A DNA stretch of 43,116 bases. It comes from Chitinophaga costaii. Its GTDB lineage: Bacteria; Bacteroidota; Bacteroidia; Chitinophagales; Chitinophagaceae. The position numbers were made by a program, and so were the translations under genes. Below, piece after piece: positions 34,241 to 43,028 of this stretch. Within the stretch, counting starts at the first letter, position 1. Each line of letters starts with the position of its first letter. The DNA is taken from positions 1-43,116 of the forward strand of contig NZ_FMAR01000020.1 of the NCBI RefSeq assembly GCF_900094705.1, in the 5' to 3' direction. The notes under the pieces are model-generated. The model searched no databases and was not told the origin of the DNA. It was given only the letters and a program-made list of their open reading frames with translations.

Positions 34241-37168
34241 TTACTTCAGCGCTGCATGCAAAATCTCCACAGGGTGCTGCGCTTTGCGGCCGGTACCATC
34301 TTTTACCTGGTGGCGGCAACTGGTGCCGGCGGCGGCAATCAGGGTATCTGCGGAGGCCTGCCGCACGGCAGGGAATAACACCATTTCACCGATCTGCATG
34401 GAAAGGTCGTAATGTTCTTTTTCATACCCGAAAGAACCTGCCATTCCACAGCATCCGCTGGGTATTACGTCTACCGCATAATTGGCCGGCAGCGATAATA
34501 TTTTTTTGCTGTAGGTTATGGCGGATAATGCTTTTTGCTGGCAGTGTCCGTGTAGTTTTATCTGCCGCGTATCGCTGGTAAATTGGTTGGCTGTAATAAA
34601 GCCGGCATCTGCCTGTGCGGCCAGGAATTCATCTACCAGGAAAACGTGGGGTGCCAGGGCATGGGCGGCAGGCCGCAGTGCTTCGCTCACCAGGTCGGGA
34701 TATTCATCGCGGAAGCTCAGGATGGCCGAAGGCTCTATGCCCAGCAAAGGTGTGTGGGCGCTGATGATGCCGGAGAATCGCCGCACATTTTCTTCAGCCA
34801 GTGTGCGGGCCTTGCGCAGCAGGCCTTTCGACATATATGCACGCCCGCTTTCCGGATGCGCAATGAGCAGTACTTCATAGCCCAATGCATCCAGCAGTTG
34901 TACCGTTTTTATGCCAATCTCCGTATCGTTATAGTTGGTAAATTCATCGCAGAACAAATACACCTGCTGCCGGTAATTGCTGGCGGGGCGCGCCGGCAGC
35001 CATACCTTTTGGTACCAGTGGCGCAGCGTGGTTTTATACAAAGTAGGCAGCGCGCGCTGGGTAGCAAAGCCGGAACATTTTTTAATAAGCTGACCTACAG
35101 CATGATCGCCGGTAATGGCGTTATACATGCGGGGTGCCAGGGATGCCAGTCCGTTCAGTTTAGCAATGTTGCCAATCATGCGGGCGCGCAGGGGCACGCC
35201 GTTGGCATCATAATAATGTTGCAGGAACTCCATCTTTAGTTTGGCCATATCCACATTCGACGGGCATTCCGACTTGCAGCCCTTGCAGGCCAGGCACAGA
35301 TCCAGCACTTCATAGATCTCTTGGTGATCAAACTTATTTTCCTTTTTGGAGTGGGTCAGAAACTCACGGAGAATATTGGCCCTGGCGCGGGTGGTATCTT
35401 TCTCATTGCGGGTGGCCATGTAGCTGGGACACATGGTGCCGCCACTGGCTGGTGTTTTGCGACAGTCGCCCGAACCATTGCATTGCTCCGCATGCTGGAG
35501 CAGTGTTTGGTGGGGGAAATGGAAAATCGTTTTCAGATCGGGGGCTTGCTGGCCCGGTGTGTAGCGCAGCATACTGTTCATGCTGGGCGTATCTACAATT
35601 TTATTCGGATTAAAAATATGCTGGGGGTCCCAGAGTTGTTTGATATTGCGAAGGAGTTCGTAATTCTTTTCGCCCACCATCTGGCGGATAAATTCCCCGC
35701 GCAGGCGGCCATCTCCATGTTCCCCGCTGAGCGAGCCTTTGTATTTTTTCACCAGCGTGGCAATTTCTTCGGCAATGGTGCGGAAAAGCTGATTGCCTTC
35801 GGCGGTTTTCAGGTTCAGGATAGGGCGGAGGTGAATTTCCCCGCTGCCGGCGTGTGCATAGTGAACGGAATAGAGGCCGTATTTGGCCAGTATCTCATTA
35901 AAATCGCGGATATAGGCGGGTAGGTCTTCCACGGCTACTGCAGTGTCTTCGATCACCGGCACGGCCTTTTCATCGCCGGGCAAGTTGCTGAGCAGGCCCA
36001 GGCCGGCTTTGCGCAGGCTCCATATTTTTTTGCTGTCATCTCCAAAGAGCAGGGGAAAATGATACCCCAGCCCGGCTGCTTCCAGCGCGGTTTGCAGTTG
36101 TCCGGCTATTTCCCGGATCGCATCGCGTTCGTTGCGTAGAAACTCCACCACCAGGATGGCACCAGGATCGCCCTGTACGAAGAAGCGGTTTTTACTTTGT
36201 TCTATATTATCTTTCGTACACTCCAGGATGTAGTGGTCTATCAACTCGCTGGCGCTGGGCTTAAATTGCATGGCAATAATATTGGCCCGCAGCGCTTCAT
36301 CTATGGAATGGAAATGCACGCAGAGCAGTCCCGTTTCTTTGGGTGGCAGCGGGTTTACGTGCAGTTTTATTTCCGTAATAAAGGCGAGGGTACCTTCGGA
36401 GCCGGCCAGCAGCTTACAGAAATTAAAATCCTCCGTGCCGGCGGTAAAGGGGGCGGTGTCTACCAGCAGGTCCACTGCGTAGCCGGTATTGCGGCGGGTA
36501 ATGCTTTTACGCGGAAACTCCTGGCGGATTTCCGCCTGGGTGGCATGATTGCCCAGCAGGCGGCGGGTTTCGCGGTACAATGTTGTTTCCAGGGAGGGAG
36601 GGGCTTCGCATTTGGCCTCAAAATCATCGAGGCTCAGCGCCCCAAAGGTCACTTCCGATCCATCGCTCAGCAGGGCCTTTACTTCCAGCAGGTGATCGCG
36701 GGTACTGCCATACACCACAGAGTTAGATCCGCAGGAGTTATTGCCCACCATACCGCCTATCATGGCCCGGTTGGCCGTAGAGGTTTCGGGACCAAAATAC
36801 AGGCCGTGGGGTTTCAAGAAGAGATTTAACTCATCGCGGATCACCCCGGGCTGTACCCTCACCCAGTTTTCCTGGGCATTCAGTTCCAGTATTTTGGTAA
36901 ATGTGCGGGATACATCCACCACAATGCCGTGGCCTACCACCTGCCCGGCCAGCGAAGTGCCGGCGGTGCGGGGAATGAGGGAAGTATGATGTAGGCGGGC
37001 AAAGGCAATCAATAATTTCAGGTCGTTCACCCCGGCGGGTATGGCTACGGCCAGCGGCATTTCGCGGTAAGCGGAGGCGTCGGTAGCGTACAGGGTACGC
37101 ATGGTGTCGTCAGTGTACAGGATGCCCTCCATATCTGCGGAGAGTTGGCGTAAAGCTTCTTTCATCAT
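34241..37168 (-). CDS. FAD- and Fe-S-binding oxidoreductase, D-lactate dehydrogenase type
   Basis: A 975-residue fusion of a GlcD-like flavoprotein and a GlpC/CCG-like iron-sulfur protein. The FAD-binding PCMH domain is at about 35-270 (PRTAGTSLAGQ, GGMVGNNSCGSNSVVYG, LLAGSEGTLAFITE), the FAD-linked oxidase C-terminal domain at about 290-525 (HYAHAGSGEIHLRP, SGEHGDGRLRGEF), two cysteine clusters for 4Fe-4S centres at 563-580 (Cys563, 569, 580) and 625-635 (CLACKGCKSEC), and a CCG-like domain at about 740-960 (GHCQQKALS, SGCCGMAGSFGYEKEHYD). Such proteins oxidise D-lactate or related 2-hydroxy acids and pass electrons to quinone at the inner membrane face. Single gene; the exact substrate is uncertain. 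Confidence 0.9.
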   Translation of the reverse strand: MMKEALRQLSADMEGILYTDDTMRTLYATDASAYREMPLAVAIPAGVNDLKLLIAFARLHHTSLIPRTAGTSLAGQVVGHGIVVDVSRTFTKILELNAQENWVRVQPGVIRDELNLFLKPHGLYFGPETSTANRAMIGGMVGNNSCGSNSVVYGSTRDHLLEVKALLSDGSEVTFGALSLDDFEAKCEAPPSLETTLYRETRRLLGNHATQAEIRQEFPRKSITRRNTGYAVDLLVDTAPFTAGTEDFNFCKLLAGSEGTLAFITEIKLHVNPLPPKETGLLCVHFHSIDEALRANIIAMQFKPSASELIDHYILECTKDNIEQSKNRFFVQGDPGAILVVEFLRNERDAIREIAGQLQTALEAAGLGYHFPLLFGDDSKKIWSLRKAGLGLLSNLPGDEKAVPVIEDTAVAVEDLPAYIRDFNEILAKYGLYSVHYAHAGSGEIHLRPILNLKTAEGNQLFRTIAEEIATLVKKYKGSLSGEHGDGRLRGEFIRQMVGEKNYELLRNIKQLWDPQHIFNPNKIVDTPSMNSMLRYTPGQQAPDLKTIFHFPHQTLLQHAEQCNGSGDCRKTPASGGTMCPSYMATRNEKDTTRARANILREFLTHSKKENKFDHQEIYEVLDLCLACKGCKSECPSNVDMAKLKMEFLQHYYDANGVPLRARMIGNIAKLNGLASLAPRMYNAITGDHAVGQLIKKCSGFATQRALPTLYKTTLRHWYQKVWLPARPASNYRQQVYLFCDEFTNYNDTEIGIKTVQLLDALGYEVLLIAHPESGRAYMSKGLLRKARTLAEENVRRFSGIISAHTPLLGIEPSAILSFRDEYPDLVSEALRPAAHALAPHVFLVDEFLAAQADAGFITANQFTSDTRQIKLHGHCQQKALSAITYSKKILSLPANYAVDVIPSGCCGMAGSFGYEKEHYDLSMQIGEMVLFPAVRQASADTLIAAAGTSCRHQVKDGTGRKAQHPVEILHAALK

Positions 37169-37367
37169 CTTATCAGGTGGCCACTCGGGCCCGTATCAGT
37201 TTCGTGAAGCCTTAAAAATAATACATTCCACCGGGGAATAAAAGTCTGGTGATTAAATAGGGTAATGCCGTGTTGCAACGTGCGGGATGAAGGCAGGTGC
37301 GCGGGATGAAGGCACCTTGCGCCTATAACGAGCCCATACTGCGCGTAGGATATGCCCAGGATAAAGT

Positions 37368-38288
37368 TTAAAACAGGGGAGCAGGGGGAATCCCTTCCTC
37401 CGTCATAAACCTGGGTTTTAGCAATTCCACTTCCACAAAAGGTTGCAATTTATCCACGAGATACACCGTAAGCTCGGGGGAAAAGGCTTCATTGTGCATG
37501 TGCATGAAAAAATACAATTCCTGCAAGCCTTGTTGCAACCAGTAATGGATGCGGTTTACCCAATCATCTATACGGGTGTAGTCGGTGGGATGCAGGCTAT
37601 TGCCCACGTAGCGGATAAAGGTTTTGGCCACTGGCAATTCCATATGCAGGCAGTCGCGACGCCCGGCGGCATCGGTAATAATGGCACCTACCCCAAGTTT
37701 ACGCAGGGTATCAAAATGCGTGCGGCGCACCGCCTCATCGCTGTACCAATCGGGGTGGCGCACCTCCACAAACCATTGCAGGTCGCGGGGCAGGGTTTCC
37801 AGGTATTGATACAACTGGTCCCGGCGCTGGGGGGAATAGCGGTCGCTCAGTTGCAGGAAAATGGGGCCCAGGTGTTTGCCAAAAGCCATCACCCCTTCCA
37901 GGAAGGCGTCCGTTTGCGGGCCGGCATTGACCAAAGAGCTGTAATGGCTGATGCTTTGGGGTACTTTGGGGCAAAAAAGAAATGGCTTGCCACGGGCCTT
38001 GTCTGCCCATTGCTGGATGGCAGCAGGGCCATAAATTTTATAATGCGTGGCATTGAGTTCTATACTGTTGTAATGTTGTACATAATGATCCAAGAACTGG
38101 GCTTCCTTGGTCTTCGGCGGGTATATCTTGCCGATCCATTCCTTGCGGCCCCATTTGGCGCATCCCAGGTACAGCTTGGGTTTCTTCACCGGCTTGCCTT
38201 TGAGTACGCCTTTATTGAATGCCGGTTCGGCAGGCAGTTTGAAATCGATGTCGTTCAGCGTTTCTTCTGGTACGCGGCCAAATTCCAT
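37368..38288 (-). CDS. DUF72 (YecE-like) protein
   Basis: A 306-residue cytoplasmic protein of the DUF72 family, a TIM-barrel-like fold of unknown activity. The family start motif LGCAKWGRKEWIGKIYP is at about residues 41-57, followed by FLDHYVQHYNSIELNATHY, FLFCPKVPQSISHY and the conserved WFVEVRHPDWYSDE segment. The first 40 residues (FGRVPEETLNDIDFKLP) are a Bacteroidota-type extension. Phosphohydrolase and nuclease roles have been suggested for the family but none is settled. Transcribed alone towards the oxidoreductase gene; a box matching TATATTTG on the minus strand (38460-38467) might be its promoter. Confidence 0.88.
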   Translation of the reverse strand: MEFGRVPEETLNDIDFKLPAEPAFNKGVLKGKPVKKPKLYLGCAKWGRKEWIGKIYPPKTKEAQFLDHYVQHYNSIELNATHYKIYGPAAIQQWADKARGKPFLFCPKVPQSISHYSSLVNAGPQTDAFLEGVMAFGKHLGPIFLQLSDRYSPQRRDQLYQYLETLPRDLQWFVEVRHPDWYSDEAVRRTHFDTLRKLGVGAIITDAAGRRDCLHMELPVAKTFIRYVGNSLHPTDYTRIDDWVNRIHYWLQQGLQELYFFMHMHNEAFSPELTVYLVDKLQPFVEVELLKPRFMTEEGIPPAPLF

Positions 38289-38746
38289 AAAAAGTAGTAT
38301 TAATTAACAGGCGGGCAGTCAAAAGACAAACGGGGCAAGGGAGCGGGGCAAGCGCGGCCCGGATCATGCCCTTATTACGGGAACCTTGTAAAGTAACAGG
38401 GTTCCACTGTATTTATTATAAGCTAGCTGCACGGCATATGATGAAAGCAATTACCTTTACAAATATAAGCTAACCTGTTGGGCACCACCATTAAAATGCT
38501 GGTTGATTCGAAAGCTTCGATTCATGCAAAATATCGCATAATATCGCATATGTTTTGCCCCATTATTGCACGTTATAAGGAATGCTCACATACGGCTTGC
38601 TTTATACCTTTTTTGGCAGGCGCTTTGATTTGTGATTTTCCCAGAGCTTGTGTTCAATCGTATGTAAATGATGTTTTGCAGGTTTCCTGGCAAAACTGCA
38701 CGCTTTAAGACAATGACCAGCAGCATTCAACTTTTATTTATATAGC
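38289..38746. other. Divergent intergenic region before the glycogen operon
   Basis: 458 bases between the DUF72 gene (minus) and glgA (plus). It holds a minus-strand -7 candidate (38460-38467), a short palindrome TCGAA-AGC-TTCGA near 38507-38520, and a tandem pair of ten-base units (AATATCGCAT twice) at about 38529-38549. An open frame at 38478-38708 has no RBS, no protein-like composition and is not taken as a gene. The glgA promoter should be here but no clear -7 box was found for it. Confidence 0.35.
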
Positions 38747-40165
38747 ATGGAAATTATTCACGTCAGCGCAGAGTGTTACCCGGTTGCCAAAGTAGGCGGT
38801 TTGGGTGATGTGGTAGGTGCTTTGCCAAAGTACCAGCAGCAAGCCGGAGATATTGCAAAAGTAGTGCTACCAGCTTACCGCACCCGTTTTATAGAAACCC
38901 ATGAATTTGAACAGGTGCATCAATCGGGCGTATGGGTGGGCCAACAGTGGTATCATTTTAATGTGTTGAAGGAGAAAACTAACCTCCTGGGGTTTGACCT
39001 CTACCTCGTGGAAATACCCGACTTATTTAATTCGGCCCAGGTGTATGGCGCCTGGAACGATACAGAACGCTTCCTGGCCTTCCAGATCGCGGTGCTGGAC
39101 TGGATCAACGAATGGGTCCACACTCCGGATGTGATCCACTGCCACGATCATCACACAGGCCTCATCCCCTTTTTAATACAACATGCTTTTAAATACCACC
39201 GCATTCGTGGCGTACCCACGGTACTGACCATTCACAATGCCCAATACCAGGGTCAGTTTGGCTGGGAACAGTTTTACCGGCTGCCAGCATTTGATCCTGC
39301 CAAGGGCGGGCTGTTGGGTTGGAATAATGCCATCAATCCCCTGGCCGCCGGCATTAAAAGCGCCTGGAAGGTAACCACCGTATCACCCGGTTATATGCAG
39401 GAATTATATCAGGATGCCAACGGCTTGCAGGATTTATTGAACTATGAAATGGGCAAAACCTCCGGCATCCTCAACGGTATAGACACCCAGGTATGGGATC
39501 CGGCTAAGGACAATATGCTGCCGGCCAATTATAAACCTACTACGGTGGCCAAGGGTAAGCAAGCCAATAAGCTGGCCTTGTGCGAGCGGTTCGACCTGGA
39601 CCCTTCGCTGCCTTTGTTTTCCTTTATAGGCCGCCTGGTGGGCGACAAGGGCGCAGACCTGCTGCCGGATGTGATAGGCCGGGCGCTGTATGAACAGGCC
39701 GGTAAGCTCAATTTCCTGGTACTGGGCAGCGGAGATCCACATATCGAATGGATGCTGGAACAAACAAGGGCCGTAAACGCCGGCAACTTCCAGTTATTTA
39801 TTGGATATGATGAAGTGCTTTCCCATCATATCTATGCGGGCAGCGACTTTCTGCTAATGCCATCGCGGGTAGAGCCCTGTGGCCTTAATCAGATGTACGC
39901 CCTGCGTTATGGTACCATCCCCATTGTACGCAGTACCGGTGGCCTGCGCGACACTGTAACCGACTTTGGCGACAAGGGCGGAAATGGCGTACGTTTCCTT
40001 CATGCCTCCTCCTACGATGTAATCCATGCCATTGGGAGGGCTATAGAATTATATGCCGACGAAAAAAAACTGCTTAAAATGCGTAAAGCCAACATGCTGA
40101 TCGACCACTCCTGGGATAGATCCGCCCAACAATACCTGGATCTTTATAAATCATTAAAACAGTAG
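38747..40165 (+). CDS. glgA: Glycogen synthase (GT5)
   Basis: A 472-residue ADP-glucose:1,4-alpha-glucan glucosyltransferase that elongates glycogen. The N-terminal Rossmann domain begins HVSAECYPVAKVGGLGDVVG, where Lys15 and the GGL turn form the ADP-glucose-binding motif of bacterial GlgA; DVIHCHDHHTGLIP and VLTIHNAQYQGQF are also typical. The C-terminal domain has FIGRLVGDKGADLL and the active-site stretch PSRVEPCGLNQMYALRYGT with STGGLRDTV. Length and motifs are complete. The next gene, glgC, starts 2 bases after the stop, so substrate supply and polymerisation are co-expressed. Confidence 0.96.
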   Translation: MEIIHVSAECYPVAKVGGLGDVVGALPKYQQQAGDIAKVVLPAYRTRFIETHEFEQVHQSGVWVGQQWYHFNVLKEKTNLLGFDLYLVEIPDLFNSAQVYGAWNDTERFLAFQIAVLDWINEWVHTPDVIHCHDHHTGLIPFLIQHAFKYHRIRGVPTVLTIHNAQYQGQFGWEQFYRLPAFDPAKGGLLGWNNAINPLAAGIKSAWKVTTVSPGYMQELYQDANGLQDLLNYEMGKTSGILNGIDTQVWDPAKDNMLPANYKPTTVAKGKQANKLALCERFDLDPSLPLFSFIGRLVGDKGADLLPDVIGRALYEQAGKLNFLVLGSGDPHIEWMLEQTRAVNAGNFQLFIGYDEVLSHHIYAGSDFLLMPSRVEPCGLNQMYALRYGTIPIVRSTGGLRDTVTDFGDKGGNGVRFLHASSYDVIHAIGRAIELYADEKKLLKMRKANMLIDHSWDRSAQQYLDLYKSLKQ

Positions 40166-40167
40166 TT

Positions 40168-41445
40168 ATGTCAAACGCCTTAATTTCTCTCATACTGGGC
40201 GGAGGCGCCGGAACCCGCTTGTTTCCCCTCACCCGCAGCCGCTCTAAACCAGCCGTGTCTGTGGCCGGAAAATATCGCCTGGTGGATATTCCTATTTCCA
40301 ATTGCCTGAATGCCGACATGAACCGCATTTTTGTATTAACTCAATACAACTCTGCGTCGCTTAACAAACACATCAAAAACACCTACCATTTCAGCCATTT
40401 CAGCAAAGCATTCGTAGATATTCTGGCCGCCGAACAAACACCGGACAACCCCACCTGGTACCAGGGTACCGCAGATGCCGTACGCCAGTGCCTGCACCAT
40501 ATTGAAAATTACGACTTCGAATATATCCTCATCCTGTCTGGCGACCAGCTCTATCAAATGGACTTCCGCGACATGTTGCAGCATCATATAGAAAGTGAAG
40601 CCCAGATATCGATCGCCACTATCCCGGTAAATGCCAAGGATGCCAGTGATTTTGGAATATTGAAAACAGATGCCAATAACTACATTACTTCCTTCATCGA
40701 AAAGCCCAAGGGGGATGACCGTTTTGGCTGGGAAAGTGAGGTGAGTGGTGAAATGCAGGCCGAAGGCCGCGTATACCTGGCCTCGATGGGCATCTATATC
40801 TTTAACCGTGACACACTTTTTAATGAGCTGATGACCCGGCAGTTTCATGCTACCGACTTCGGTAAGGAAATTATACCCGACTCCATTAACACGCACAAAG
40901 TAGTAAGCTACCAATATGAAGGGTACTGGACAGATATCGGTAATATTCCTGCCTTCTTCGAGGCCAACCTGGAACTGACTGACGACGTGCCTCGCTTCAA
41001 CCTGTTTGACAGCACCCGCACTATTTTCTCCCGCGCACGTATGCTGCCGCCGGCCAAAATATCGGGTACCACACTGAATAAAACCATGATTGCCGAAGGT
41101 TCTATCATCCTGGCCAAGAGATTGGAACGCTGTGTAGTAGGCATCCGTACCCGCATTGGCAAGGATACGGTGATTACCAACAGTTATATTATGGGCAATG
41201 ACTTCTACCAGACGCTGGACGAGATTAACCGGTCTATTGCCACCGGCAAACCCTTGATCGGTATAGGAGAACGTTGTGAAATCAACAACACCATCATTGA
41301 TAAAAATTGCAGCATTGGCAACGATGTGAAAATACTGGGTGGTACTCACCTGCAAGATGGGGACTTTGAAAAATATACGATCAAAGAAGGTATTGTGGTC
41401 ATTAAAAAAGGCGCTTTTTTACCGGATGGATTTGAATTAAAATAA
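40168..41445 (+). CDS. glgC: Glucose-1-phosphate adenylyltransferase
   Basis: A 425-residue enzyme making ADP-glucose from ATP and glucose-1-phosphate, the committed step of bacterial glycogen synthesis. The nucleotidyltransferase domain opens with LILGGGAGTRLFPLTRSRSK, followed by KPAVSVAGKYRLVDIPISN, WYQGTADAVRQCLHHIE, the SGDQLYQMDF metal site and FIEKPKGDDRF. The C-terminal third is a left-handed beta-helix (SNSYIMGND-like turns, for example INNTIIDKNCSIGNDVKI), which binds allosteric effectors in the family. Its start is 2 bases behind glgA, meaning tight coupling. No branching enzyme (glgB) is in the window. Confidence 0.95.
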   Translation: MSNALISLILGGGAGTRLFPLTRSRSKPAVSVAGKYRLVDIPISNCLNADMNRIFVLTQYNSASLNKHIKNTYHFSHFSKAFVDILAAEQTPDNPTWYQGTADAVRQCLHHIENYDFEYILILSGDQLYQMDFRDMLQHHIESEAQISIATIPVNAKDASDFGILKTDANNYITSFIEKPKGDDRFGWESEVSGEMQAEGRVYLASMGIYIFNRDTLFNELMTRQFHATDFGKEIIPDSINTHKVVSYQYEGYWTDIGNIPAFFEANLELTDDVPRFNLFDSTRTIFSRARMLPPAKISGTTLNKTMIAEGSIILAKRLERCVVGIRTRIGKDTVITNSYIMGNDFYQTLDEINRSIATGKPLIGIGERCEINNTIIDKNCSIGNDVKILGGTHLQDGDFEKYTIKEGIVVIKKGAFLPDGFELK

Positions 41446-41507
41446 ATTCACAGCATGGCCATGGAACTGCCTTTCATGGCCCCATATACTATAAAAAACC
41501 CGAACTT

Positions 41508-42977
41508 ATGCGATTGCCAGTAGAGCGACACGCTAACAAGATAGCACCTGACCTTAAACGCGTAGTGGCCCGCTTTTTTTTCAATGGCGAAGCACGCGCC
41601 AAAGCCATTATCCAGAAAGTAGTATCCATGACCGATAGTGAGGTGGATGTAACAATAACGCCTATACTCCGGGAATTTTCCAAACGTCACCGCAACATTA
41701 CCCGCATATTTGAGCGGCATGCCGACAAACTAAAGGTGCTGTTTAACGCCTTGGAAATTAACTACGATAACATGGACCTGAAGCGGCGCCTGCTCATTGG
41801 CTCTTACTTCACCAATGAATATTCCATCGAATCGGCAGCCTTCTTTAATCCCTCCCTTATTGAAGATGTAGATCAGAGCGGGCTGGAAGATGGAGAAAAA
41901 CGGGTGATCCTGAGTTTTCGCGCCGTAGGAGAAGGACATATTTCCTCTATCGCCTTCCGGCGCGGTATCATTAACCGGGATAATGAAATAGACCTGGTTC
42001 CCACCGGGAATTATGTAGACGAAGCAGAAATTATCCGCAACGCCGAATACCATAAAAGTAGCTTTTTCCAAAACGCCGTTTCCATTAAACTGCCCGATAG
42101 CGTGATGCAGGAAGTGCAAGATAGCCTGGAAGAGAAGTTCGACTACGTAGGTCTTAAACGCGCCATCCGCGATATGCAGCAGCGCTACCAGGAAGACCAT
42201 TTGCTGAAAAAGTCGCTGGAACGCTTGCTATGGCTGGCCGACGCCTACTATGAACTTAACTTTTCCCTGGATACCGATATCTCCGACCGGGTTATCTTCC
42301 CTTACTCCGAAGCAGAAAGCCGGGGCATTGAAGATGCCCGTTTTGTAAAGTATATCAGCGAAGACGGTGATGTAAAATACTACGCCACCTACACCGCCTT
42401 CGACGGCATCACCATACAGCCCAAGCTGATGATGACCCGCGATTTTTACAACTTCAAGATCATGCCACTGTATGGAGAAGGTGCCCAAAATAAAAACCTG
42501 GCACTATTTCCCCGCAAGATCAACGGCAAGTACGCGATGATCTCCCGCATAGATGGGTTCAATAATTATATCATGTACTCCGACCGCATCACTGTGTGGG
42601 AAAACCCGCAGATATTGCAAACGCCCAAACATCCCTGGGAGTTTGTACAGATAGGCAATTGCGGCAGCCCCATAGAAACACCGGAAGGCTGGCTGATGAT
42701 TACGCACGGCGTAGGTCCCATGCGTACTTATTGCATAGGTGCCTGCCTGCTGGACTTACAAGACCCTACCATTGAAATAGGCCGCTTGCGCGAACCACTG
42801 CTCATCCCCAACAAAGACGAACGGGAAGGCTATGTGCCCAATGTACTCTACTCCTGCGGTAGCATGGTGCATAATGAGGAGCTGATTATCCCATATGGAT
42901 TGTCTGACTACGCCTCGTCGTTTGCCACCGTGCCGTTGCAGAAGTTGTTGGATAAGATTAAGGAAGATGGTGTGTAA
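41508..42977 (+). CDS. GH130-family protein (mannoside phosphorylase/mannosidase fold), long form
   Basis: A 489-residue protein of the GH130 five-bladed propeller family. FFNPSLIED (112-120) and the catalytic stretch RGIEDARFVKY (272-282, with Asp276 as probable proton donor) are family hallmarks; EFVQIGNCGSPIETPEGWLMITHGVG carries the second conserved region, and MRTYCIGACLLDL follows. An N-terminal extension of about 80 residues and a helical insertion at about 195-250 make it longer than the 330-350 residue phosphorylases. Known GH130 members phosphorolyse or hydrolyse beta-mannosides; the activity of this long form is not established. It follows glgC by 62 bases and has no terminator between, so it is likely part of the glycogen operon, perhaps acting on a related storage sugar. 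Confidence 0.85.
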   Translation: MRLPVERHANKIAPDLKRVVARFFFNGEARAKAIIQKVVSMTDSEVDVTITPILREFSKRHRNITRIFERHADKLKVLFNALEINYDNMDLKRRLLIGSYFTNEYSIESAAFFNPSLIEDVDQSGLEDGEKRVILSFRAVGEGHISSIAFRRGIINRDNEIDLVPTGNYVDEAEIIRNAEYHKSSFFQNAVSIKLPDSVMQEVQDSLEEKFDYVGLKRAIRDMQQRYQEDHLLKKSLERLLWLADAYYELNFSLDTDISDRVIFPYSEAESRGIEDARFVKYISEDGDVKYYATYTAFDGITIQPKLMMTRDFYNFKIMPLYGEGAQNKNLALFPRKINGKYAMISRIDGFNNYIMYSDRITVWENPQILQTPKHPWEFVQIGNCGSPIETPEGWLMITHGVGPMRTYCIGACLLDLQDPTIEIGRLREPLLIPNKDEREGYVPNVLYSCGSMVHNEELIIPYGLSDYASSFATVPLQKLLDKIKEDGV

Positions 42978-42993
42978 GGATGCATGATATTGG

Positions 42994-43027
42994 AGGCCGG
43001 CAGTTTTTTACTGCCGGCCTTTTTTTT
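42994..43027 (+). terminator. Strong terminator of the glycogen operon, target of the right intron
   Basis: A ten-pair perfect stem, 42994-43003 with 43011-43020, has a TTTTTTA loop and is followed by a run of T to 43027. It lies 16 bases behind the GH130 stop. The group II intron begins within two bases after the T-run. Confidence 0.92.
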
Positions 43028-43028
43028 G

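Noticed and set aside
34583..36829. Several plus-strand frames opposite the FAD/Fe-S oxidoreductase gene
   Set aside because: They are explained as shadows of the minus-strand gene, whose domains are contiguous and complete.
37443..38297. 284-codon plus-strand frame opposite the DUF72 gene
   Set aside because: The minus strand carries clear DUF72 motifs; the plus-strand product has random-looking composition and no known motif.
38478..38708. 76-codon plus-strand frame before glgA
   Set aside because: It contains the repeated spacer sequence, has a Cys/His-rich unnatural composition and lies where the glgA promoter must be.
40336..41355. 339-codon minus-strand frame opposite glgC
   Set aside because: It is a shadow of a highly conserved enzyme gene and shows no motifs of its own.
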